A stretch of 64,000 nucleotides of DNA from Galeruca laticollis (lineage: Eukaryota > Arthropoda > Insecta > Coleoptera > Chrysomelidae): the NCBI GenBank assembly GCA_963921935.1, contig OY998176.1:180540445-180604444 (forward strand), written 5' to 3'. Position numbers and translations under genes: made by a program. The notes beneath the pieces are model-generated. The model made no database searches. It saw nothing but the letters and a program-made list of their open reading frames with translations, and was not told where the DNA came from. Of this stretch, positions 22,632 through 31,586 are shown in pieces. Position 1 is the stretch's first letter. Each line of letters begins with the position of its first letter.

Positions 22632-22925
22632 AAATAAGGATGTGAAATTTGGGAGCAAAGATGTTAATCGAAACATGGGAAAACACAAAATAACGGATTT
22701 CAGCAGGGAAACCAAACGCTCATTTGTGTCTTCAATTGGAAGATCCCGAGTTTTCAGAACATCAACCAACATCGACACGGAGGCGCATATAGCCCCCCCG
22801 CCATGAACCTTCCGACCCATAGTAAATAACAAGGAAGATGTAGGAATATCGCGTGATATGTTAACAACAACAACAAATATATTCATGGGATATTCACGCA
22901 AAATAAATGGCTACTGAAATAGAGT

Positions 22926-22982
22926 GGTAACCGTGGACATGCATGTTTCTGGCTGATTTTGCCTCATCAGCACGGCATAACC
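22926..22982 (-). ncRNA. Type I hammerhead ribozyme, array unit 4
   Basis: One substitution relative to the others, in loop II (AAAAUGA becomes AAAAUCA). Stems and core are unchanged. The unit is cut at 23068 by the inversion. Confidence 0.8.
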
Positions 22983-23276
22983 AAATAAGGATGTGAAATT
23001 TGGGAGCAAAGATGTTAATCGAAACATGGGAAAACACAAAATAACGGATTTCAGCAGGGAAACCAAACATCTTCTTTGTTATTTACTATGGGTCGGAAGG
23101 TTCATGGCGGGGGGGCTATATGCGCCTCCGTGTCGATGTTGGTTGATGTCCTGAAAACTCGGGATCTTCCAATTGAAGACACAAATGAGCGTTTGGTTTC
23201 CCTGCTGAAATCCGTTATTTTGTGTTTTCCCATGTTTCGATTAACATCTTTGCTCCCAAATTTCACATCATTATTT

Positions 23277-23333
23277 GGTTATGCCGTGCTGATGAGGCAA
23301 AATGAGCCAGAAACATGCATGTCCACGGTTACC
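23277..23333 (+). ncRNA. Type I hammerhead ribozyme, array unit 5
   Basis: Stem I: GCCGUG (23283-23288) with CACGGU (23324-23329), then an internal loop, then an outer GGU/ACC helix (23277-23279, 23331-23333). Core CUGAUGA (23289-23295). Stem II GGC/GCC (23296-23298, 23306-23308) with a 7-nt loop. One extra A (23309), then GAAA (23310-23313). Stem III is the perfect palindrome ACAUGCAUGU (23313-23322). Predicted cleavage is after C23323 of GUC. The stem I internal loop opposite loop II suits the tertiary contact of natural hammerheads. The extra A before GAAA is non-canonical and present in all units. Confidence 0.85.
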
Positions 23334-23357
23334 ACTCTATTCCAGTAGCCCTTTATT

Positions 23358-23699
23358 TTGCGTGAATATCCCATGAATATATTTGTTGTTGTTGTTAACA
23401 TATCACGCGATATTCCTACATCTTCTTTGTTATTTACTATGGGTCGGAAGGTTCATGGCGGGGGGGCTATATGCGCCTCCGTGTCGATGTTGGTTGATGT
23501 CCTGAAAACTCGGGATCTTCCAATTGAAGACACAAATGAGCGTTTGGTTTCACTGCTGAAATCCGTTATTTTGTGTTTTCCCATGTTTCGATTAACATCT
23601 TTGCTCCCAAATTTCACATCCTTATTTGGTTATGCCGTGCTGATGAGGCAAAATGAGCCAGAAACATGCATGTCCACGGTTACCACTCTATTTCAGTAG
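23358..23699 (+). other. 113-codon open frame repeated in each 351-bp unit
   Basis: Each complete unit has one frame open for almost the whole unit, closed by a single TAG; it includes the ribozyme (AVLMRQNEPETCMSTVTT region). The frame starts at TTG; the first ATG gives about 108 codons. The same frame is at 21858-22199, 22209-22550 and 22560-22901 on the minus strand. No domain is recognised; the hydrophobic VVVVNIS and LLPNFTSLFGY stretches are not convincing membrane segments. It may simply reflect the small size and recent copying of the unit. Coding is unproven. Confidence 0.25.
23628..23684 (+). ncRNA. Type I hammerhead ribozyme, array unit 6
   Basis: Identical to unit 5 across the ribozyme. 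Confidence 0.82.
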
Positions 23700-23780
23700 C
23701 CCTTTATTTTGCGTGAATATCCCATGAATATATTTGTTGTTGTTGTTAACATTTCACGCGATATTCCTACATCTTCTTTG

Positions 23781-23781
<1 letters not shown>

Positions 23782-23840
<59 letters not shown>
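23782..23840. repeat. (TA)n microsatellite
   Basis: About 29 TA units between the 351-bp array and PLE-D. Confidence 0.97.
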
Positions 23841-23842
<2 letters not shown>

Positions 23843-23942
23843 CGAGTAAAAGGTAGTCGGCTTGAACTAGTTAAAACCAGAATAGTTATAAAGTTATCGG
23901 GAATAAGCCTTCTCAGGAATAAGTAAACTCTTTTTATTTTAT

Positions 23943-23984
23943 GTTGAAAGCTTTCGAAATCTCTTTATTTCTTCATCAGTCAAC
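23943..23984 (-). ncRNA. Hammerhead ribozyme motif, PLE-D left arm
   Basis: GUUGA/UCAAC 5-bp stem I, CUGAUGA, extra A, GAAAU/AUUUC 5-bp stem II with 6-nt loop, GAAA, AGCU stem III, CUU cleavage triplet. All invariant core residues are present. Confidence 0.68.
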
Positions 23985-24301
23985 TACAAAGATGTATACA
24001 ACTAGTTAAATAGGCAAAAATATTAAATTCAAATTTATTACTTACAAGTAATCGAGGTTAATCCTTAAATAATTTCTTTTCGTAAAGGATACCATTGCAC
24101 AGAAAACCACTCACTTCTTAATGTTTTTAAAGCAGTAAAATGTCAAAAGTGTTGTCGTTTACAGCACTCAAAAAGAATGAAATGAATTTTGTCAATGAAT
24201 GTTATTCTTTTTTGAAAAACAAAAAGAAGACGGCCTTGTGAAATGAAAAAGTTAGTTAATGACTCTTAACTTAAAAATTAGTTCACAACAATATTGTGCA
24301 A

Positions 24302-24423
24302 AGAAATTTCCTAGAGATGGTATATATCAATAATGAATCTTTGGCCATAAACAAACGTTCAGACATAAAAAATCTGAGTATTATCTATTCAAACATCCTC
24401 AATTTTGATTTCAACAAAAATTA
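24302..24423 (+). pseudogene. PLE-D C-terminal coding block
   Basis: Encodes RNFLEMVYINNESLAINKR followed by SDIKNLSIIYSNIL, and ends at a TAA. This is the conserved tail of PLE GIY-YIG proteins; everything upstream is missing. Confidence 0.55.
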
Positions 24424-25003
24424 AAAAACAACTAACCTAGCTGACACCTTTTTGTCTATCATCATCTTCACAGCTTGTGGTTTAAACATATTTCCCCTCC
24501 GCGCTGCTTGCTAGTGACAGTGGTTTTCAGGGTGTGGGGGAGAATGACATGAAAATAATCTACCGATTAATGTTCTGGGTTGTGTGATTTCCTCATCAGA
24601 CGATCATAGCAATTGATAGTGAGAGGATTAACCGAGTATGTTCTGTACTGATGTTTTTTTGACCATGCAACACAGTTGTTTTTAATCACTTCCTCTTTTG
24701 TTGTGAACTAATTTTTAAGTTAAGAGTCATTAACTAACTTTTTCATTTCACAAGGCCGTCTTTTTTTTGTTTTTCAAAAAAGAATAACATTCATTGACAA
24801 AATTCATTTCATTCTTTTTGGGTGCTGTAAACGACAACACATTTGACATTTTACTGTTTTAAAAACATTAAGAAGTGAGTGGTTTTCTGTGCAATGGTAT
24901 CCTTTGGAAAAGAAATTATTTAAGGATTAACCTCGATTACTTGTGAGTAATAAATTTAAATTTGATATTTTTGCCTATTTAACTAGTTGTATACATCTTT
25001 GTA

Positions 25004-25045
25004 GTTGACTGATGAAGGAATAAAGAGATTTCGAAAGCTTTCAAC
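25004..25045 (+). ncRNA. Hammerhead ribozyme motif, PLE-D right arm
   Basis: Stem I GUUGA (25004-25008) with UCAAC (25041-25045), CUGAUGA (25009-25015), extra A, stem II GGAAU/AUUUC (one G-U pair), GAAA (25033-25036), AGCU stem III. The stem II difference from the left arm (A to G) is pairing-compatible. Confidence 0.68.
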
Positions 25046-25146
25046 ATAAAGTAAAAAGAGTTTACTTATTCCTGAGAAGGCTTATTCCCGATAACTTTAT
25101 AACTATTCTGGTTTTAACTAGTTCAAGCCTACTACCTTTTACTCGC

Positions 25147-25152
25147 TATATA

Positions 25153-25222
<70 letters not shown>
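25147..25222. repeat. (TA)n microsatellite
   Basis: TA repeat with CATA and TGTA interruptions, between PLE-D and the DDE transposon. Confidence 0.97.
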
Positions 25223-25223
<1 letters not shown>

Positions 25224-26990
25224 TTCACCCAATTAGCAGGTAATTGAAGAAACTTGACAAACAGGTAGCTCAAAAATGGTTTTATTATTGTGAAATATAG
25301 TCTTTTCAGTTCTAAGAAAATGCCCCCATAATACAATGTACTTACTAGAACTTTTCAACTATAAAAGTAGCGGAAAGGTTGAAAATTTTCAATTTACAGT
25401 TCATCTGTTCTGGAGAAACTGCTGTGTTGATTGATTTCCCCATTATTACTGTTATTTGTTATTATTTTTTACCGTTATTGTTAACTGGTGTTTATTTTTG
25501 TTCATCTATACAAGTTCTCTTCCAATCACACGAGACAAACACCTAACTACACCTTCCAACTATATAGTGTTCCAACCAAATTCGACCATGTATGGAGGAT
25601 TTATCACCATCTAAGCGACCTAAAGTTGGCCCATTGTCGCTGAACGAAAAAAATATGTTATTAAATTGCTATTCCTCGTTGAAGAACGTAGAAATTAGAA
25701 GAAAAATCATGAATTTGACAGGAAGTGTTGACGAAACTGTGGAGATTACTACAACAATGATGGGTGTTTCAAAAACAACAATTTATAATTTAATGAAGGA
25801 GAAAGAAATGGAAACATCACAGCCCCAGCAAAGTCCCCAGGCCGACCCAAACTTGAAATGGATGACGACTTGAAGAATGGAATAAGGCGTAAGGTGCATG
25901 CTTTTTTCTTTAGAAAAGAGATCCCAACTCTCTCCAAAATTATGGCTTCGGTTCAAGAAGATTCAGATTTTCCGAAAATGTCTCGAAGTACATTATGGGA
26001 AATTTTGAAGGAACTTGGATTTGAATACAAAAAAAATTATCGGAACGCAATGTTGATTGATAGAGACGACATTGTCATTTGGAGGAGGAGTTATTTGCGC
26101 AATATTCGGAAAGCAAGACTAGATCAAAACCGAATTTATTATTTGGATGAGACTTGGTTAAATGAAGGTCATACTGTTCCAATGTTTTAGCAAGACACGA
26201 ATGTCAAAAGTCGGAGGCAGGCAGCTCTTGAAGGGTGGTCAACAGGCTTCAATCCACCAGCAGGAGAAGGACGTCGACTCATCATTACTCATATCGGAAG
26301 TGCGGAAGGTTTTGTTAAAGGTGGATTGTTGTGCTTTGAGTCGAAGCAAACCGGAGATTATCATGAAGATATGGATGCAGACGTTTTCGAAGTTATGGAT
26401 ATCGCAAGTTATCACTCCATGTTAGTGGAGAAATTACCTTCAACAAGATATCCACAATTGGCTAACCTCGAAAAATATTGAATGCCCAGATAACCCGCTG
26501 AAAAATGAGCTCTTGCAACTGGCCAATTCACATAAACACAAATATAGTAGATACGTTGTAGATCAAATGGCATCAGCGCGTGGTATAACGGTGCTGAGGC
26601 TTCCTCCTTATCACTGTCAACTCAATCCCATAGAATTATTATGGGCCCAAGTGAAAGGGGAAGTTTCAAGAAAGAATACGACATTCAAAATGAGTGACGT
26701 AAAAGTTTTATTCGAAGACGCGTTAGGTAACGTAACCAAAGAAAACTGGAAGAAATGTGTTGAACACGTGATACAAGAAGAACTAAATATGTGGGAAATG
26801 GATCATATAAGTGAACACATGATTGAACCATTTATAATCAATGTTAATAATGGAAGCTCAACAGAATAGTCTGATTCTGATATATAGACTAGTTTTTGTG
26901 TTAGTTATTACTATTATTTGTTAGACTTTTTTTTATAATTATTACATTAATTCGTACTTTATTCCTCCATTTTTCTTTTTCCCTCTCCTA
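25223..26990 (+). mobile_element. Tc1/mariner-like DDE transposon (fuller copy)
   Basis: Includes a 5' non-coding part (25223-25590), a broken transposase gene (25592-26869) and 3' AT-rich sequence. The left end borders (TA)n. The right border and terminal inverted repeats were not found. The first ~725 bp are duplicated inverted at 21038-21761. Confidence 0.65.
25592..26869 (+). pseudogene. DDE_3-type transposase
   Basis: N-terminal helix-turn-helix (VSKTTIYNLMKEK, then FPKMSRSTLWEILKELGF), then catalytic segments: IYYLDETWLN (first Asp, about 26139), VMDIASYHS (second Asp; the usual DNA/DNAS has Asn changed to Ile), and LPPYHCQLNPIELLWAQVKG (Glu, about 26635). The C-terminus has the typical WKKCVEHVIQEE. 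Breaks: a one-base loss after KEKEMET near 25810 relative to the inverted copy, frame loss after HTVPMF at about 26190, and a stop near 26480. The inverted copy is intact across the first break, so the ancestor was longer-framed. It resembles insect IS630-Tc1-mariner transposases; no activity is expected. Confidence 0.75.
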
Positions 26991-27399
26991 TTGTAAACGG
27001 TATATTAGTAGTAAAGTTGATACCTACTGCAAAAAATTTGCTATTTTTTATATAATATTTTATGTTTATTGTTTATTCATAGGAACACAAAAAATGTGTT
27101 TTTATTGAATCGATATTGTGAACTGTTTTGAATAGTTTTCGTAATTATAATTTCATATATAGTGCCTTCATATTCATATACCAAGTCAATTTTGTCTTGA
27201 TTGCACGCCTCTGAGGATTAAATTGTTTATTTGTTCATTCAAATACAATACAGGGACCCTTTCAATACAATAGGCGACCCAACCGAATACAGAGTTAATG
27301 AGAAATTTTAGTACAAAATTAGATAAACTTCGGAGATATTTTATTATACACCCTGTATCGGTTTTGTATACCTAATGAGCTTTTATTACTCCATGCCAT
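26880..27399. other. Non-coding AT-rich stretch
   Basis: No recognisable gene. ACACCCTGTAT at 27350 resembles termini of many insect MITE-like repeats, but no partner was found nearby. Confidence 0.5.
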
Positions 27400-27805
27400 T
27401 TAAAAACGGAGTATAATGTCCTCACTTCTCATTCTATCTCTGAGGCTCACTCCCTTAATTGTTCTTAACGTTTTCATTTCAGTCGTCCCCATTGTTTTTT
27501 TTTATTGTTGATGTTTCGACCCTTGTTTCGGTTGCATAAGTGAGAGTAGGTCTTACGCATGTTTTGTAGATTCTTATCTTGCTTTATGTACATATGGTTT
27601 TTCCATATTATTTCTCTGAAATATCCGCTGACCCTTGATGCTTTTATCGCTTGAGTTCGTGTTTCCTCTATTGAATCCCTCTTGCTTGATGTTGTTACTC
27701 CAAGGTAATTGAATTTCATTGTTTGTTGTATTATGTTGTTGTCGACAGCTAATTTACATATAATCGGATCTTTGGCTATGACCATTGATTGAGTCTTCTT
27801 GATTG
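27400..27805 (-). pseudogene. Non-LTR retrotransposon (RTE-like) reverse transcriptase tail
   Basis: On the minus strand: IKKTQSMVIAKDPIICKLAVD, then IIQQTMKFNYLGVTTSSKRD (the conserved F-x-YLG block after the RT domain), EETRTQAIKASRVSGYFREI, and in shifted frames RPTLTYATETRVETS and EMKTLRTIKGVSLRDRMRS. This order is characteristic of insect RTE/endonuclease-RT elements. It has at least two frameshifts; the RT catalytic core is absent. Confidence 0.65.
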
Positions 27806-28822
27806 AGGGTATGGGATGATAATTAATATGTGTATGGGTTGGGGTATAAAAAGGAAAAAGGAAGATTTCATTCCTCGTCGGAGATTTTATTGAAGGCATG
27901 CGAGAGTGAGTTCTGGAAAATTTATAAGAATGGAATAAAACTAAGGTCTTAGTTAGTGGGTTGCCTACCTTTTAGGTATGCTATTATTGGCTGCGTAGCT
28001 ATTATGTATGCTTTCAGGTAGGATACAGAATACAAACAACATACTTTTTGGATAGATACAGGAAATAGACATTATTAGACTAATATGATGAAATAAGAAA
28101 TGGCGTCGCTCTTATCATTAGTTAAAGAACTATTTCGTAAAATATATAATCATTCCGAATAAATGGTTTACAGAGAGCGATCACCTTATTGGACGTCGGC
28201 GTTTATAGTGTGTTGATTCTGATAAAGTTACTCATTATTTGATTTATTACATAAAAATTGGTGAGAGTTGATAAAAAAAGTCTTGAAGCGATGGTACAAT
28301 TGATAGAATCTCGTAATACATGCTCTTGAGACATCTTCCTTGAGAGTTATTACAAACATTTCTACGTACTTGTAGCATAACTGAATATTTTGGCATAACA
28401 TTGTAAATATTTCCAAATACTTTATATTTGCCTTGCATCTAAATTCTGGGGAATCCCCTTCTTAACATCATAACATATTCAAGTCATTTTGCCATTGAAA
28501 CAGAATATGAATAGAGAGACAATTTCCAAATTTAATAGCAATCTAAATGTGCATTATATTAGAACTAATATTATTCAAAATAATCGTGTGCTAGGAGATG
28601 ATAACACCGATACTGGTTGGAACGAAGTAGTTTCGGTGTTGATTGTTTAGTTATTGGGGGAATTTGGGTTAATCTGCGTTCCTACACATACTCAGAACGT
28701 TACGACCAATGCTTCACTCCTACTTGGAGAGGATTTATCAAAATTGATGAATAATTTAGTGGATGAGGTATCGTCTACCGTGGATGTGAGAGAATGGTTT
28801 ATTTTGGATATATATGTATATA
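27806..28822. other. Non-coding stretch
   Basis: No gene recognised. A short hairpin-like repeat (ACACCGATACT / AGTTTCGGTGTT) is at about 28604-28644. Minus-strand frames at 28228-28438 show no family resemblance. Confidence 0.5.
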
Positions 28823-29470
28823 TTTCATAAAATACGAGGTGTACCTACAATGATATATGAATTGCGCTTTTCTACTATACACCTACGTTTAATTCGGAAT
28901 ATTATTAATTTCGAAATGATAGTCTGCCCGTTCCTCGAAGAGGTGAATACCACGTAGAATATTTAATTACATCCCCTTCGAAGAACGTGACATCTTTCGA
29001 CACTTTTGTCGATACAGACATTTATGTTGATTCGAAATTCAAGAAAAAGGACATAGAACGCTAACCGGTTTCGACCACATTCAGTCTCTTCAAGAACGTC
29101 GTAGTGTGTTCTAGTTCAGAGTTTCTAATCCAAACGAAAGATTCAGCTTTCTAACAACCCCTATTTGGCTCGTGGGGTTACAAACTTACCAGAAATAGTA
29201 ACCTGGGGCCATCTCCTCTTTCAATTGAGAACCATCACCTCAGAGAATTATTCGACCGAAGAATAAGTCGTATGATATAAAATAAAATGCCATATAATAC
29301 GAGGTGTGTCTATATTGATATATGATTTGCGGTTTTCCAGTTTACACCTACGTTTAATTCGAAATATTAATAATTTAGAAATAGCAATCTCACCGTTCCT
29401 CGAAGAGGACAACAACTAATTTCCTGGCTAATACCACGCAAAATATTGAATTACGGTAAGATAGCTATTT
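28823..29470 (+). repeat. ~470-bp interspersed/tandem repeat, about 1.4 units
   Basis: The landmark ATACGAGGTGT recurs at about 28832 and 29296 (spacing ~464 bp), and the block AATACCACG at 28948 and 29432. The same repeat occurs at 47.2-47.8 kb and, inverted, at 29471-29786. A hammerhead-like motif lies on the minus strand at 29055-29096. Confidence 0.65.
29055..29096 (-). ncRNA. Degenerate hammerhead-like motif in ~470-bp repeat
   Basis: Minus strand: UUGAAGA, stem II GACU/GGUC, GAAA, palindromic ACCGGU as stem III. C3 is U and stem I is not clear. The pattern fits a decayed hammerhead, but function is not supported. Confidence 0.3.
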
Positions 29471-29786
29471 GGAAATAATTAATACGAGTATTTCGAATTT
29501 AACGTAGGTGAATAGTAGAAAACCATAATTCATCTCATTTTAGACACACCTCGTATTTCATGAAATATTATTTTATGTCATACGAATTCGGATAATTCTC
29601 TGAGGCGGTGGTTTGCAATTGGAAGTGCGCTAGCTAACTACTTCTGTTAAGTGTACACCACGAGCCAAATACAGGTTATTAGAAGGCTGTATCTTCAGTT
29701 TGGATTGAAGACTCCGAACTAGAAGGCATTACAGCGCTGTTGAAGAGACCCGAGAAGATTGAAACCGGTCAGCTTACTATGCTTAC
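29471..29786 (-). repeat. ~470-bp repeat, inverted partial copy
   Basis: Reverse complement of the 28.8-29.4 kb repeat (shared ACGAGGTGTGTC, GAATTAT, GCTCGTGG blocks). It ends directly at the (AAATG)n array. A hammerhead-like motif (TTGAAGA, GAAACCGGTC) is on the plus strand at 29739-29772. Confidence 0.6.
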
Positions 29787-29789
29787 TAT

Positions 29790-31320
29790 GAAATGAAATG
29801 AAATGAAATGAAATGAAATGAAATGAAATGAAATGAAATGAAATGAAATGAAATGAAGTGAAGTGAAGTGAAATGAAATGAAATGAAATGAAATGAAATG
29901 AAATGAAATGAAATGAAATGAAATGAAATGAAATGAAATGAAATGAAATGAAATGAAATGAAATGAAATGAAATGAAATGAAATGAAATGAAATGAAATG
30001 AAATGAAATGAAATGAAATGAAATGAAATGAAATGAAATGAAATGAAATGAAATGAAATGAAATGAAATGAAATGAAATGAAATGAAATGAAATGAAATG
30101 AAATGAAATGAAATGAAATGAAATGAAATGAAATGAAATGAAATGAAATGAAATGAAATGAAATGAAATGAAATGAAATGAAATGAAATGAAATGAAATG
30201 AAATGAAATGAAATGAAATGAAATGAAATGAAATGAAATGAAATGAAATGAAATGAAATGAAATGAAATGAAATGAAATGAAATGAAATGAAATGAAATG
30301 AAATGAAATGAAATGAAATGAAATGAAATGAAATGAAATGAAATGAAATGAAATGAAATGAAATGAAATGAAATGAAATGAAATGAAATGAAATGAAATG
30401 AAATGAAATGAAATGAAATGAAATGAAATGAAATGAAATGAAATGAAATGAAATGAAATGAAATGAAATGAAATGAAATGAAATGAAATGAAATGAAATG
30501 AAATGAAATGAAATGAAATGAAATGAAATGAAATGAAATGAAATGAAATGAAATGAAATGAAATGAAATGAAATGAAATGAAATGAAATGAAATGAAATG
30601 AAATGAAATGAAATGAAATGAAATGAAATGAAATGAAATGAAATGAAATGAAATGAAATGAAATGAAATGAAATGAAATGAAATGAAATGAAATGAAATG
30701 AAATGAAATGAAATGAAATGAAATGAAATGAAATGAAATGAAATGAAATGAAATGAAATGAAATGAAATGAAATGAAATGAAATGAAATGAAATGAAATG
30801 AAATGAAATGAAATGAAATGAAATGAAATGAAATGAAATGAAATGAAATGAAATGAAATGAAATGAAATGAAATGAAATGAAATGAAATGAAATGAAATG
30901 AAATGAAATGAAATGAAATGAAATGAAATGAAATGAAATGAAATGAAATGAAATGAAATGAAATGAAATGAAATGAAATGAAATGAAATGAAATGAAATG
31001 AAATGAAATGAAATGAAATGAAATGAAATGAAATGAAATGAAATGAAATGAAATGAAATGAAATGAAATGAAATGAAATGAAATGAAATGAAATGAAATG
31101 AAATGAAATGAAATGAAATGAAATGAAATGAAATGAAATGAAATGAAATGAAATGAAATGAAATGAAATGAAATGAAATGAAATGAAATGAAATGAAATG
31201 AAATGAAATGAAATGAAATGAAATGAAATGAAATGAAATGAAATGAAATGAAATGAAATGAAATGAAATGAAATGAAATGAAATGAAATGAAATGAAATG
31301 AAATGAAATGAAATGAAATG
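29790..31320. repeat. (AAATG)n pentanucleotide satellite, ~306 copies
   Basis: Perfect AAATG units for 1.53 kb except three AAGTG units at about 29856-29870. The 550-codon minus-strand frame is a repeat artefact, reading HFISF over and over because 15 bp gives five residues. Recent expansion is implied by the near absence of variants. Confidence 0.98.
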
Positions 31321-31586
31321 ATACTGGAACTTCCTCAAAAGGAAGTCTTTATAACGAACTAAAAACAACATTTCTGTTACATTCTGAAACGCCTTTCAAC
31401 ATCTTGTCGATGTTAATGCAATGTCTAAAAAATAACATTTTTGCAATGATATAAATGCAACATTTCAAAAATAATACAATGTATTTTCTTAGATGTTCTA
31501 TGGATATTACTAAAACCTCTAAATAATATACCTCAAACATTCTAGATGACATCCTATAGATGTTTCTGTACCTAATCAGCAAATAC

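Larger units (their letters stand above)
21817..23781. repeat. 351-bp hammerhead-ribozyme tandem array (retrozyme-like), inverted halves
   Basis: About 3.6 units in minus orientation (21817-23068) face about 2.0 units in plus orientation (23069-23781). The period is exactly 351 bp, as shown by ribozyme starts at 21873, 22224, 22575, 22926 and 23277, 23628. Units differ by only a few substitutions. Each unit carries one type I hammerhead with all invariant core residues. Small tandem units with a type I hammerhead are the defining feature of animal retrozymes, whose RNA is processed to unit-length circles. Both ends stop at (TA)n. The units carry no recognisable protein domain. Confidence 0.85.
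23841..25146. mobile_element. Penelope-like element D with ~450-bp inverted arms
   Basis: Arms 23841-24290 and 24700-25146 are near-identical reverse complements, both starting GCGAGTAAAAGGTAG at (TA)n. Each arm carries a hammerhead motif (23943-23984 minus, 25004-25045 plus). The unique centre (24291-24700) has a PLE C-terminal coding block and non-coding sequence. This matches the inverted-pLTR form of PLE insertions. Confidence 0.75.

Noticed and set aside
21817..23781. CRISPR-like array
   Set aside because: Units are contiguous 351-bp repeats without unique spacers, in a eukaryotic context; the tandem ribozyme explanation fits.
29719..31371. 550-codon minus-strand open frame (HFISF repeats)
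   Set aside because: It is a direct translation of the (AAATG)n array. A pentamer repeat stays open in any frame without stops and has no coding meaning.
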